Source: JAYXXU01 sp049301135
GTDB taxonomy: Bacteria > Pseudomonadota > Gammaproteobacteria > Pseudomonadales > Moraxellaceae
Direction: 5' to 3'
Length of the DNA stretch: 28,236 nucleotides
Assembly (NCBI GenBank): GCA_049301135.1
Contig: JBAQKP010000195.1
Coordinates: 1 to 28,236 of the forward strand
Shown one piece after another: positions 6,973-15,977 of the stretch. A program made the position numbers and the translations under genes. Within the stretch, counting starts at the first letter, position 1. Each line of letters opens with the position of its first letter. The notes beneath the pieces were generated by a model. It was not told where the DNA came from. It saw only the letters and a list, made by a program, of their open reading frames with translations, and made no database searches.

Positions 6973-7761
6973 TTAATCAAACTGCCGTGGCAAAAAATCC
7001 ATCTCAGGCTGTTTGTCTTTTTGGCGGGCGATTTTGCTGTTTTTGCCGAGGATCAGCTTAAGCTGCCAGATTTTTTCCAGACGTAGCGCATGTTTGGGTT
7101 GTTGTACCATCGCATTTAACACGCGCTTACCGGCAAGCAAGGCATCTGGCGAGCGGGTGGTAAATTCCGCCGCGAGGGTTTCGGCGGCTTGACGTGGATC
7201 AGCCGACAGATGAGTGACCAGCCCAAGCGCTTTGGCTTCCGTACCGCTAAAAATCCGCCCGCTCAAGGTCAGTTCTTTGGCGACATCGACCGGCACGAGG
7301 CCGCGTAGGGTTTGGGTGATGCCCATATCCGGCACCAAACCCCAGCGACTTTCCATGATCGACAATTGACAGTCTGGTGTGGTGATCCGAATATCCGCAG
7401 CCAGCGCCAGTTGCATGCCTGCGCCGAGACAGTGACCGTGTAGCGCGGCAATCACCGGCACTGGCATGGTTTGCCAAACCAAAAACGCCTTTTGGAACAG
7501 GCTTTGGCCGGGTTTAAGCAGCTCCCAACCGGCGAATAAGGCGTTTTTTGGGCTGTTTAAATCACCCAAATCAATCCCCGCACTAAAACTACTGCCTGCA
7601 CCAGTCAGAATAATCGCCCGAACGCTTTTGTCGCGTTTGAGTCGATTGGCGACCACGATCAGCTCACGCAATAGGGCAAAACTCATCGCATTACGCTTGT
7701 CTGGGCGATTCAGTTGGACGGTGGCAAGCCCGCCTTTTTTTGCCACAAATACCAAAGGCAT
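6973..7761 (-). CDS. Crotonase/enoyl-CoA hydratase-isomerase family protein
   Basis: A 262-aa crotonase-fold CoA enzyme. The first oxyanion-hole segment is FSAGIDL (59-65) and the second is HGHCLGAGMQ (108-117). At the catalytic positions, the usual first Glu/Asp is Gln117, the second Glu is kept (Glu137 in IMESRWGL), and Asp145 in VPDMG matches the third acid of dienoyl-CoA isomerases. This suggests an isomerase or other crotonase reaction rather than classical hydration; that is inference. It starts 45 bp after gacS and leads a run with the reductase and isomerase genes. The basic C-terminus (KNSKIARQKDK) is unremarkable. Confidence 0.85.
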   Translation of the reverse strand: MPLVFVAKKGGLATVQLNRPDKRNAMSFALLRELIVVANRLKRDKSVRAIILTGAGSSFSAGIDLGDLNSPKNALFAGWELLKPGQSLFQKAFLVWQTMPVPVIAALHGHCLGAGMQLALAADIRITTPDCQLSIMESRWGLVPDMGITQTLRGLVPVDVAKELTLSGRIFSGTEAKALGLVTHLSADPRQAAETLAAEFTTRSPDALLAGKRVLNAMVQQPKHALRLEKIWQLKLILGKNSKIARQKDKQPEMDFLPRQFD

Positions 7762-7806
7762 GCTGCATCTCGATCATCATAAAGAATAGTACCGATCATA
7801 ACGGAT

Positions 7807-10692
7807 TTAATCGAGTGAGCGTCTTGGCCGAACTGACGCAGTAGTCAGTTGATCAAGATCAGCATAGTTCAGATCAATCCCTAACAGTTGTTCAATCGCC
7901 TGCCGTACCGCCTGCATTTCTTGCGCCAATTGTTGTCGGTGTACCGAATCATGTGGGTCAAGTTGTTGTTTGCGCGCCTGTTGTAAATGCTGCTCAAGCG
8001 TGGCAATCCGGCCGCGCAAAATCGGCACACCGGTGTAGCGCGTTGCCCCATGTAGGCGATGGGTGCGCTGTTCTAAGCGGGCGTCATCATGCTGCTCAAA
8101 CGCTTCTTGTAGCTCTTGTTGGTCAGCGTCTAAGCCTTCCAACAGCATATTGAGCAAATCAAACGCCAAGTCGGGCTTATGATTGGAGAGGGTTAAGCAC
8201 TCTTGCCAATCGACAATTCGATCCGTCGTCTGTGGCGCTATGGCTGGTGCGCCTGAATCTGTCGCAGCTGTAGCCAGTGCCAAACTTTCACTGCTCACAG
8301 ACGCAGACAGGCCGGCAGTGTGCTGCCATTTTTGGATCAGATGCACCAGTTGTTCATGCTGAATTGGCTTGCTGACATAGTCGTCCATGCCAGCGGCAAT
8401 CAGTTGATCGCGCTCATCGGCCAAGGCGTGTGCAGTCAGCGCGATAATCGGCGTATGCGGTTGCGTGGGCAGACTTTGCTCAAACTCGCGAATCAATTGG
8501 GTGGCTTCCAATCCCGACATGCGCGGCATTTGGATATCCATAAAAATCAAATCAAAGCCATTCGCCTGATGTTCGGCACGTTGCTTGATCTGTTGTAGCG
8601 CGTCTTGACCGCTCGACACGGTGGTGACTGAAACGCCCAGATCGTTCAGCAGGGCGTCCAGTACCAACAGATTTGGCAGGTGATCATCGACTGCCAGCAC
8701 ATGAATTTGTTCCGCACTAAAATCAATCGGCTCTGGTGGCAACATCGGCACATGTTGCAAGATCGCCTGTAAGTTGGATCGGCTCAGTGGCTGATAAATC
8801 GCCTGCGCATGGTGAAACTCTAACTCATCAGGATCGAGTGCCATTTGATAGCCATATACTGCCAACGCGCCGGTGTAGCGGGTACGCACCTCGCGCAACA
8901 AGGCGTTCATATCACTGTCTTGACCGATGATCACCCAGCACTGGCCTTGGCACTGCTGTTCAAACGCGGTCAAGCGTCCAAACAAATCCGCCAGTGAGCT
9001 GGCTTCTTCTAACTCGATCTGCATACGCGATAGGTAGCCGCGCAACACATGCAAACTGGCCTGATGCGGTAAATGCGCGAGCACCCGCCGATCTGATAAA
9101 TTTGGCCAGAGCATACCGACTTCATGGATTTGGCCAAGCTGCACTTGAAACCAAAAAGTCGAGCCTTTGCCATGTCCATCGCGGCTCAGATTATCCTCAA
9201 AGCCAATTTCACCATTCATCAAACGACACAGTTGCCGTGAAATCGCCAGTCCCAAGCCTGTACCGCCAAACTGCCGCGTGACCGAAGGATCGGCTTGGCT
9301 AAATGACAAGAACAGCTTGTCTTGGTCTTTGGCCGATAGGCCGATACCGCTGTCTTGTACCGCAATCCGAATATAGTGGGCTTGTGCGTGGCTGCTTTCG
9401 AGCTGTACCCGCACCACCACTTCGCCTTCTGGGGTAAATTTAATCGCGTTACTGACCAGATTGGTCAGGATTTGTTTAAAGCGCAGCACATCGCCGCGCA
9501 CCTGTAGCGGTACATCATCGTAATAGTACACCGCCATATTCAAATGCTTGTCGCAAGCCAGTGGCGACAGCATGTCCATCACATCAAACACCGCTTCTTC
9601 TAGATTAAACGGCGCATTTTCCAGTGCCAATTTACCGGCTTCAATCTTAGAGAAATCCAACACATCATTGATCAGTGCCAGCAGATGCGCCGAGGATTTA
9701 CGGATGGTTTGTACATATAAGTTTTGCTCGCTGCTCAGTTGGCCGCGGCGTGACAGCAGATTAATAAAACCATCAATGCTGTTCAGCGGGGTGCGCAGTT
9801 CGTGGCTGATATTGGCCAAAAATGCCGATTTGGCATTATTCGATTGGATCGCCAGATCACGCGACTTTCGATAGGTAATGTTTTGGATTTCAAGCTGATC
9901 GAGTGTGCGGCGTAGGTCATCTTCGGTTTGTTCGGTATGCGCCTTTAGTTCCTCAAAACTACCGTGCAACCGCCGGAATAAATAGCTGAGATCTTTTTGT
10001 AGTAGGCGCAATTCGCCGCTACTGTTGACCTCCAGCGAATGATGCAGCGTATCAGCGCTCAGGCGTTGTAGCTGCAAGCGCATTTCATAAATCGGCGCAA
10101 TCCAACGACGAGAGTAGACGTTTAGGCAGATTAACAGCAGCAACAAGGTGATTAATGTGGTGATCGACAATACCAACCAGACCCGTTGGCGTGCCAGTTG
10201 AAACGGCTTATCGTCCATATCCACCAACAGCCAGATGGGGCCTTCATCGCTAAAACCGATGCGCTGCCCATAAGTCGTGCCGACCGGAGACTGCAGCGGG
10301 CCAAACATCTCGCGATTCGGTTGAAATGCTGGCCAATTCAGCTTGGCGCCATGCCCCATGCTCATGCGTGGCCGACCGTCCATATCCAGCAAGGCGATGC
10401 GCACCAGTCCGGCTTCTTCGAACATGTTGCGCAGGATTTGTTGGCTTTTTTCGTTGCCGTCGACTTGGTCAAGCAGAGGGGCAAGTGCCTGACCGGCGGG
10501 TAAATAGCGCGCCAAAATTGCCTGTGCCGCGTTACGTTGTTCGGTCATCGCCGCGTGGTAAGTTTCTTGTAGTACCAGCCAAGCACCGATTAACGCCAAA
10601 ATCGAGATTGGAAAAAATACCAGTCCAATCAACTGACCATAAGCACTATGAATACTCAGGCGGTGATACCAACGAAGGCGGGCAGAGGTCAT
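7807..10692 (-). CDS. gacS: Hybrid sensor histidine kinase GacS/BarA
   Basis: Inner-membrane tripartite kinase expected to phosphorylate the response regulator GacA/UvrY, which activates small RNAs that titrate RsmA/CsrA. The 961 residues hold TM1 (about 20-43), a periplasmic sensor region, TM2 (about 172-193), HAMP (about 194-246), a HisKA domain with SHELRTPLN (His297), a HATPase with N-box and GGTGLGLAIS (476-485), a receiver with Asp719 in IFMDIQMPRMSG and Lys775, and a C-terminal Hpt domain with THRLHGATR (His878). This His-Asp-His order is the BarA/GacS architecture. Its placement close to cysM, rlmD and relA agrees with Pseudomonadales gene order. AGGA lies 12 nt before ATG 10692. Three metabolic genes follow in the same direction. 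Confidence 0.93.
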   Translation of the reverse strand: MTSARLRWYHRLSIHSAYGQLIGLVFFPISILALIGAWLVLQETYHAAMTEQRNAAQAILARYLPAGQALAPLLDQVDGNEKSQQILRNMFEEAGLVRIALLDMDGRPRMSMGHGAKLNWPAFQPNREMFGPLQSPVGTTYGQRIGFSDEGPIWLLVDMDDKPFQLARQRVWLVLSITTLITLLLLLICLNVYSRRWIAPIYEMRLQLQRLSADTLHHSLEVNSSGELRLLQKDLSYLFRRLHGSFEELKAHTEQTEDDLRRTLDQLEIQNITYRKSRDLAIQSNNAKSAFLANISHELRTPLNSIDGFINLLSRRGQLSSEQNLYVQTIRKSSAHLLALINDVLDFSKIEAGKLALENAPFNLEEAVFDVMDMLSPLACDKHLNMAVYYYDDVPLQVRGDVLRFKQILTNLVSNAIKFTPEGEVVVRVQLESSHAQAHYIRIAVQDSGIGLSAKDQDKLFLSFSQADPSVTRQFGGTGLGLAISRQLCRLMNGEIGFEDNLSRDGHGKGSTFWFQVQLGQIHEVGMLWPNLSDRRVLAHLPHQASLHVLRGYLSRMQIELEEASSLADLFGRLTAFEQQCQGQCWVIIGQDSDMNALLREVRTRYTGALAVYGYQMALDPDELEFHHAQAIYQPLSRSNLQAILQHVPMLPPEPIDFSAEQIHVLAVDDHLPNLLVLDALLNDLGVSVTTVSSGQDALQQIKQRAEHQANGFDLIFMDIQMPRMSGLEATQLIREFEQSLPTQPHTPIIALTAHALADERDQLIAAGMDDYVSKPIQHEQLVHLIQKWQHTAGLSASVSSESLALATAATDSGAPAIAPQTTDRIVDWQECLTLSNHKPDLAFDLLNMLLEGLDADQQELQEAFEQHDDARLEQRTHRLHGATRYTGVPILRGRIATLEQHLQQARKQQLDPHDSVHRQQLAQEMQAVRQAIEQLLGIDLNYADLDQLTTASVRPRRSLD

Positions 10693-10891
10693 GCGGGCGG
10701 CGTTCCTGATCGGGGGCTGTAAGCACTCGGTAGATGAGCCTAGCGGATTGTGACCGGCTTCTCAATCCACGACAGCTTGCAAACCGCCACAATAGACGAA
10801 CAGCGTGATGATTGATCAGATTGACTCGGTCTGCTGGGCAGTACAGTGAGTTTTATTCTGTGCAAAAACCAGTACACTCCAGTGATCTTAT

Positions 10892-12097
10892 ATGCGCAAA
10901 TCGGACTGCCACATGACCACATCTTCGCTGCCAAAACTGCCCCGCGACCGCAATAACGACTATCAAGCGGACATCATTCAACAACGTCAAGCTTTGGTTT
11001 CCGCGCATAGCCCGACTGATCTACAGCACACCCGTCGCTATAGCATCGACCCTGAGCAATGTCGTGGCAATATCGAAAATTTTACTGGTTGTGTGCAAGT
11101 GCCGATGGGTTTTGCAGGGCCTGTACTGGTACATGGTGAGCATGCGCAAGGCGAGTTTTATGTGCCGATGGCAACCACCGAAGGGACGTTGGTGGCGAGT
11201 TATTCGCGCGGCATGCGGCTGACCCGTGAGGCGGGTGGGATTACTTGTACGGTAGTTGATTATGCGATGCAGCGTGCGCCGATTTTTGTATTTGAAAATG
11301 CCCGTCATGCGCGTGATTTTGGCCTGTGGGTGACCGCGAATTTTGACCAGATCAAAGCCGCCGCCGAAGCGACCACCCGTTCGGGCAAGTTGCGTGATAT
11401 TGAGCAGTACAGTGCCGGAAAAATGCGCTGGTTACGCTTTAACATGACCACTGGCGATGCGGCAGGCCAGAACATGGTGTCCAAAGCCACCCATCATGCC
11501 TGTCAGTGGATCTTGGCGCAGCAACCGATGGGGCTGGAGCATTTTAGTCTGGCCGCTAACTTCGATACCGATAAAAAACATTCATTTGTGAATAGCCTAC
11601 ACACACGCGGTAAACGTGTGGTCGCCGAGATCACGCTGCCTGCCGCGCTGATTACTGAGGTGATGCATACCAGTGGCGCGGCGTTGTTTAAGCAGAGGCA
11701 GTTGTCCAATCTCGGTGCATTTATGGTTGGTTCAGCCAGTAATGGGGCGCACTTTGCCAATGGCGTGGCGGCGGTGTTTTTGGCCTGTGGGCAGGATGTG
11801 GCCAACGTCGCCGAGTCGAGCGCGGGCTTTGTGTACAGTGAGCTAAAAGACAACGGTGATTATTATTTTTCGGTGACGATTCCGTCGTTGATCGTGGCGA
11901 GTTATGGCGGCGGGACGGGCTTGCCAACCCAGCGCGAGTGCTTGGAGTCGATGGATTGTTACGGGACGGGCAAGGCGCATAAGTTGGCGGAGATTATCGC
12001 GGCGACGGTGTTGTGTGGTGAGTTATCGTTGGCTTCAGCAATCGTGTCGGATCAGTGGGTATCGAGTCACGATGCGTATGGGCGTAATCGGCCTTAA
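10892..12097 (+). CDS. Hydroxymethylglutaryl-CoA reductase, class I-like
   Basis: Predicted to interconvert HMG-CoA and mevalonate with NADPH. All four catalytic residues are recognisable: Glu97 in MATTEGTLVAS, Lys228/229 in DTDKKHSF, Asp302 in LACGQDVAN, and the C-terminal His393 in SSHDAYGRNRP. ENFTGCVQVPMGFAGP, TTGDAAGQNMVSKAT and VTIPSLIVASYGGGTGLP match class I signatures. At 401 aa it lacks the eukaryotic membrane anchor. Gammaproteobacteria normally make isoprenoids by the MEP route, and no other mevalonate gene is visible, so its role is unclear. It is divergent from gacS. ATG 10892 or ATG 10913 could be the start; neither has a clear ribosome site. Confidence 0.85.
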   Translation: MRKSDCHMTTSSLPKLPRDRNNDYQADIIQQRQALVSAHSPTDLQHTRRYSIDPEQCRGNIENFTGCVQVPMGFAGPVLVHGEHAQGEFYVPMATTEGTLVASYSRGMRLTREAGGITCTVVDYAMQRAPIFVFENARHARDFGLWVTANFDQIKAAAEATTRSGKLRDIEQYSAGKMRWLRFNMTTGDAAGQNMVSKATHHACQWILAQQPMGLEHFSLAANFDTDKKHSFVNSLHTRGKRVVAEITLPAALITEVMHTSGAALFKQRQLSNLGAFMVGSASNGAHFANGVAAVFLACGQDVANVAESSAGFVYSELKDNGDYYFSVTIPSLIVASYGGGTGLPTQRECLESMDCYGTGKAHKLAEIIAATVLCGELSLASAIVSDQWVSSHDAYGRNRP

Positions 12098-12106
12098 CTG
12101 AGTCGC

Positions 12107-12131
12107 GTGCGTGCCGTGTGACGGTGCGCAC
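12107..12131. terminator. Hairpin between convergent genes
   Basis: An 11-bp stem (12107-12117 with 12121-12131, two G-T wobbles, 3-nt loop) lies between the HMG-CoA reductase stop and the stop of the convergent unknown gene. There is no real T-run on either side, so termination is plausible but not certain. Confidence 0.45.
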
Positions 12132-12821
12132 TTATCCATACAGCCAGAAATATAGAACAAAGCAAATTGAAATGGCGTATTTTATTTTGTGTAAACGAAA
12201 CATGTACTTGAACATTGTCATTTGTTTGTCTCCGCGACTGCGTTTTGATCTCATCAAGGTTAGCAGAGCTATAATTTCACAATTGCTATAGTCCTTTCTA
12301 ATGTCAGAGAGCATCGCCAAGGTAATGATGATGGCATATGCCTGATGCAGTCCCACAATTCGTTGGCCGATCATGGGCAACAACTGCAACTGCAACCAAC
12401 AGACGAGAATCAGGACAAGCACTGTAGGGCTAGGCAGATGGCGCGCATACTGTTGAAACTTTTGTTTAATCCGATGAACGATGTGCTGACTGAGGGTACG
12501 AACCTGTTGGCTATCCACTTGTATATTTGAAAAATCAGCATACGGCCAACTGCTTTTAAAATCGTTCGCTTTGAGATAGCTGATTGTTCGTTCGGCGATT
12601 TCTGCACGTCGATGAAAATTTTTGCCAAGACACTCGCGTAAATTTATGGGTTCCTCCAAAAACCAATGAACGTTTTTTTGATTTTCGTCTCTTTTGCCGT
12701 AGATGCGGTATCTAACGCCTAGTTTTTTGTACTCATGGTAACTCGCGAAAGAAACAAGCATATTCCCCATATCCCAAGGGTTTTCTTCGTGCACAACGCT
12801 ATAGCTTTCGTTAGATTCCAA
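12132..12821 (-). CDS. Unknown C-terminal membrane protein, AT-rich
   Basis: A 229-aa product not recognised as any family. A soluble N-terminal half starts MESNESYSVVHEENPWDMGN and contains many aromatic and charged residues. The C-terminal half has hydrophobic segments near 132-150 and 160-172 and a final one at about 212-228, ending FVLYFWLYG. The start is a TTG at 12821, supported by GAGG 9 nt upstream; the next ATG is about 17 codons downstream. Base composition is visibly more AT-rich than the flanking genes, suggesting recent acquisition. It is convergent with the HMG-CoA reductase gene and divergent from the dehydrogenase. An effector-like or defence-related role is possible but has no direct support. 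Confidence 0.6.
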   Translation of the reverse strand: MESNESYSVVHEENPWDMGNMLVSFASYHEYKKLGVRYRIYGKRDENQKNVHWFLEEPINLRECLGKNFHRRAEIAERTISYLKANDFKSSWPYADFSNIQVDSQQVRTLSQHIVHRIKQKFQQYARHLPSPTVLVLILVCWLQLQLLPMIGQRIVGLHQAYAIIITLAMLSDIRKDYSNCEIIALLTLMRSKRSRGDKQMTMFKYMFRLHKIKYAISICFVLYFWLYG

Positions 12822-12996
12822 TTGTGAGTACCTCAGAAATTTTTGGTTGATAAAAAATATGCCGTGCGAGAGTAAATTTTAAAGACATGGCTTTTGCCCA
12901 TCATACAGCTGCGCTCACCAGCCAGCAATTCAGCTAGACAGCCTGCCGTTGATCCGTTTAACTAAGGCAAGGAAGATTTTACCCCACAGGCCGGAT

Positions 12997-14172
12997 ATGA
13001 AATCAGTATTTTGTCACAACGCCGAGTTGCGCGTCGAAGAACACCCGAAACTCACTCCCAGCAAAGGCCACGTCCTGCTCGAAGTCGTGCGTTGCGGCAT
13101 CTGCGGCTCAGACCTGCATATGCAGCACCATTGTAATCATATGCATGATTTGGCCTCGCGGGTCGGCTTTAACGGCGTTGCACAATCGAGTGACCGCTTT
13201 GTGATGGGACATGAATTTTGCGGCAAAGTGCTGGACTACGGGGTCAAAACCCGTCGTAAATTCAAAGCCGATACCCTCGTTTGTGCCATGCCACTGCTCA
13301 ACGTCGACAGCTTGGGTTATCAGCCGACCGGACTGTCACCCAACGCAGCGGGTGCTTATGCCGAACAGGTCTTGGTGCAGTCGAGCTTGATGTTTGAAGT
13401 GCCCAATGGACTTGATGCCGACCGCGCCGCGCTGACCGAACCGATGGCAGTCGCCCTGCATGCGGTGCGCCGTAGCCGAATCAAAACCAGCGAACCTGCG
13501 ATTGTGATCGGCTGTGGACCTGTCGGCTTGGGGGTGATTCTGATGCTCAAAGCCGCAGGCGTGAAAAATGTCGTCGCCAGTGATTTTTCACCAAATCGGC
13601 GTAAATTGGCCGCCCAGTGTGGCGCAGATATCGTGGTTGACCCCAAGCAAGACTCACCGTTTGGCAATTGGAAAGAATTTGGGCTGCTTGGCAATGTATC
13701 GGACGCCGTCAATATGGGTATGGGGATTTTTGAAAAAATCCAAGCCATGCCGCTGCCGTGGTGGCATGCATGGCGCGTGGCGGATAAACTCGGTGCAATG
13801 CCGAAGCGTCCGGTGATTTTTGAGTGTGTTGGCGTGGCTGGTGTGATGCAGCAGATTCTCGAAGGTGCGCCGCTGTTCTCGCGGATTGTTGGGGTCGGCG
13901 TCTGTATGCAGAGCGATACGATTGAGCCTGCACTGGCGATCAATAAGGAGTTAGAGATTCAATACGTGATCGGCTATACCCCGCTGGAGTTCCGCGATAC
14001 CTTGCATATGATCGCCGAAGGACAGGTCAATTGCGCACCGTTGGTCACTGGCGTGGTTGGATTGGAGGGAGTTGCGGCGGCGTTTCAGGCGCTGCGCGAT
14101 CCAGAGCAACACGCCAAAATCCTCGTCGATCCGAAGCGGACGGGTGCGGCGATTCACACCGTATCGCCGTAG
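12997..14172 (+). CDS. Zinc-type medium-chain alcohol dehydrogenase
   Basis: A 391-aa MDR-superfamily oxidoreductase, NAD(P)-dependent. The catalytic zinc site is indicated by RCGICGSDLHM (Cys36), GHEFCG (His72/Glu73) and ALTEPMAVALHAV. The nucleotide-binding motif is GCGPVGLG (about 172-179) followed by the Rossmann acidic position in VASDFS. The usual four-Cys structural-zinc lobe is not evident. An insertion of about 40 residues (roughly 675-790 nt into the gene) sits between the Rossmann strands. The substrate is unknown. ATG 12997 has CAGG 6 nt upstream; a TTG at 12949 is in frame but less convincing. It ends about 110 bp before cysM. Confidence 0.82.
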   Translation: MKSVFCHNAELRVEEHPKLTPSKGHVLLEVVRCGICGSDLHMQHHCNHMHDLASRVGFNGVAQSSDRFVMGHEFCGKVLDYGVKTRRKFKADTLVCAMPLLNVDSLGYQPTGLSPNAAGAYAEQVLVQSSLMFEVPNGLDADRAALTEPMAVALHAVRRSRIKTSEPAIVIGCGPVGLGVILMLKAAGVKNVVASDFSPNRRKLAAQCGADIVVDPKQDSPFGNWKEFGLLGNVSDAVNMGMGIFEKIQAMPLPWWHAWRVADKLGAMPKRPVIFECVGVAGVMQQILEGAPLFSRIVGVGVCMQSDTIEPALAINKELEIQYVIGYTPLEFRDTLHMIAEGQVNCAPLVTGVVGLEGVAAAFQALRDPEQHAKILVDPKRTGAAIHTVSP

Positions 14173-14283
14173 TCGGTGAGATTGGACTGTATCGTCCGAG
14201 TCAACCTGAGATCAGGACGATGCAGCCTTACTGATTTTTCACTACAATGGCCGCCTGATCTTTTGCACGGTTGCCGTTACGCC

Positions 14284-15195
14284 ATGACTGATATCGCCCA
14301 ACATTATGCAACCCTTGATGATTATGTCGGTCACACCCCGCTGGTGCGTTTGCAGCGGATGGCCGCGCACACCCAAGCGACCGTACTGGCCAAACTCGAA
14401 GGCAACAACCCCGCAGGCTCGGTAAAAGACCGTCCCGCTTACAACATGATCATGCAGGCCGAGCGACGCGGCGACATCCAAGTCGGTGATACTCTGATCG
14501 AAGCGACCAGTGGCAATACCGGCATTGCCTTGGCGATGGTTGCGGCGATGCGTGGCTATAAGATGATTCTAATCATGCCGAGTGGTGCGACCCAAGAGCG
14601 TAAAGACGCGATGCGGGCATATGGCGCTGAATTGATTGAAGTGTCTAAAGAAGCCAGTATGGAAGGGGCGCGTGATCTGGCCTCAAAAATGCAAGCCGAA
14701 GGCAAAGGTAAAGTGCTGAATCAGTTCGGTAATCCAGACAATCCACTGGCGCACTATCTGACCACAGGCCCTGAGATTTGGCAGCAAACTGGCGGCAAGA
14801 TCACCCACTTTATCAGTTCAATGGGTACGACCGGCACGATTATGGGCGTGTCCAAGTACCTAAAAGAACAAAATCCCGATATTCAAATCATCGGCTTACA
14901 ACCGGCTGATGGTGCACAAATCGCAGGGATTCGACGCTGGCCGACTGAGTATTTGCCGACGATTTTTGACGCGTCACGCGTTGATAAAATCATGGATATT
15001 CCGCAGTTTGAAGCCGAAAAAACCATGCGTGTCTTGGCGCAGCAGGAAGGCATTTGTGCGGGTGTTTCGTCGGGTGGTTCGGTTTGGGCGGCGGTACGTG
15101 TCGCGGAACAGTGTCCTGACGCGGTGATTGTCTGTATTGTGTGTGATCGCGGTGATCGTTATCTATCGACTGGATTGTTTTCGGTGGTGGACTAA
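14284..15195 (+). CDS. cysM: Cysteine synthase B (O-acetylserine sulfhydrylase)
   Basis: PLP-dependent synthase making cysteine from O-acetylserine and sulfide or thiosulfate. The 303-aa product has the PLP lysine Lys48 in NPAGSVKDR, the substrate loop SGNTG at 76-80 (in EATSGNTGIAL), the phosphate-binding GTTGT loop (SSMGTTGTIMG), and the CysM-type C-terminus ending RGDRYLSTGLF. The ATG at 14284 gives the standard family start (MTDIAQHYATLDDYVGHTPL); in-frame sequence upstream to 14176 is not conserved-looking. A TACAAT (14243-14248) could be its -10 box, but no good -35 accompanies it. CysM near rlmD and relA is a Pseudomonadales arrangement. Confidence 0.94.
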   Translation: MTDIAQHYATLDDYVGHTPLVRLQRMAAHTQATVLAKLEGNNPAGSVKDRPAYNMIMQAERRGDIQVGDTLIEATSGNTGIALAMVAAMRGYKMILIMPSGATQERKDAMRAYGAELIEVSKEASMEGARDLASKMQAEGKGKVLNQFGNPDNPLAHYLTTGPEIWQQTGGKITHFISSMGTTGTIMGVSKYLKEQNPDIQIIGLQPADGAQIAGIRRWPTEYLPTIFDASRVDKIMDIPQFEAEKTMRVLAQQEGICAGVSSGGSVWAAVRVAEQCPDAVIVCIVCDRGDRYLSTGLFSVVD

Positions 15196-15216
15196 GTTTT
15201 TTTAAGGAATAGACAC

Positions 15217-15972
15217 ATGATTCATTTGCCGATTTTAGTGTTTGATATTGAAACGGTTGAAGATGTCGAAACCGGCAAGCGGATTCATCAGTTGGATTTG
15301 CCCGACGCTGAAGCAGCACTCGCGCTCGCCAATCTGCGCAAACAAGAAACCGGACAGGATTTTCCGCGTTTGCCATTTCATGAAATCGTGTGTATTTCGG
15401 GGCTATGGATCGAGGACGGCAGTATGAAGCTGTTTTCGTTTAGCCAAGCCGATCTGACCGAAGCGCAGATTCTCGAAAAATTCCTTGGGGTGTTTGATAA
15501 ACGTGAGCCGACGTTGGTCAGTTGGAACGGTTCGGGCTTTGATATTCCGGTGATTTTATATCGGGCGATGTTGCATAAATTGTCTGCGGTCGGGCTGCTG
15601 GATCAAGGCGAACACGACTCGCAAAAACGTTATAACAACTACCAAAACCGCTATCACCAACGTCACACGGATCTGATGGATGTGTTGGCGATGTTCAACA
15701 ATCGCAATTTTCAGAAGCTCGATCATGTGGCGCAGTTGTTGGGTTTTGCCGGTAAGCAAGGCACCAGTGGTTATGATGTTGCGGGGATGGTACGGGCGAG
15801 GCAGTGGTCGGAGCTGACGCAGTATTGTGAAAGTGATGTGTTGAATACGTGGTTGATTTATTTGCGCTGGCAGTTGTTGCGTGGTGCGCTGGATCTGGGT
15901 GGGCATGAGGAGTGGCTGCAACTGACGCAGGATTTTTTGGCAGAGGGGCGGCATAAAGGAATGTTGGGGTAA
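15217..15972 (+). CDS. Predicted PolB-like 3'-5' exonuclease (DEDDy)
   Basis: A 251-aa stand-alone exonuclease related to the proofreading domain of family B DNA polymerases. Exo I is FDIET (Asp10, Glu12), Exo II is SWNGSGFDIP (Asp109), and Exo III is YCESD (Tyr203, Asp207), giving a DEDDy active site. This matches the predicted PolB-exonuclease family (DNA_pol_B_exo2). The biological substrate is not established; a DNA repair or RNA processing role is possible. AAGGA lies 8 nt before ATG 15217, and the gene starts 21 bp after cysM, suggesting cotranscription. Confidence 0.88.
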   Translation: MIHLPILVFDIETVEDVETGKRIHQLDLPDAEAALALANLRKQETGQDFPRLPFHEIVCISGLWIEDGSMKLFSFSQADLTEAQILEKFLGVFDKREPTLVSWNGSGFDIPVILYRAMLHKLSAVGLLDQGEHDSQKRYNNYQNRYHQRHTDLMDVLAMFNNRNFQKLDHVAQLLGFAGKQGTSGYDVAGMVRARQWSELTQYCESDVLNTWLIYLRWQLLRGALDLGGHEEWLQLTQDFLAEGRHKGMLG

Positions 15973-15977
15973 TTCCT

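Noticed and set aside
13356..13943. 195-codon minus-strand open frame within the dehydrogenase gene
   Set aside because: It is antisense to conserved MDR motifs and lacks a ribosome site.
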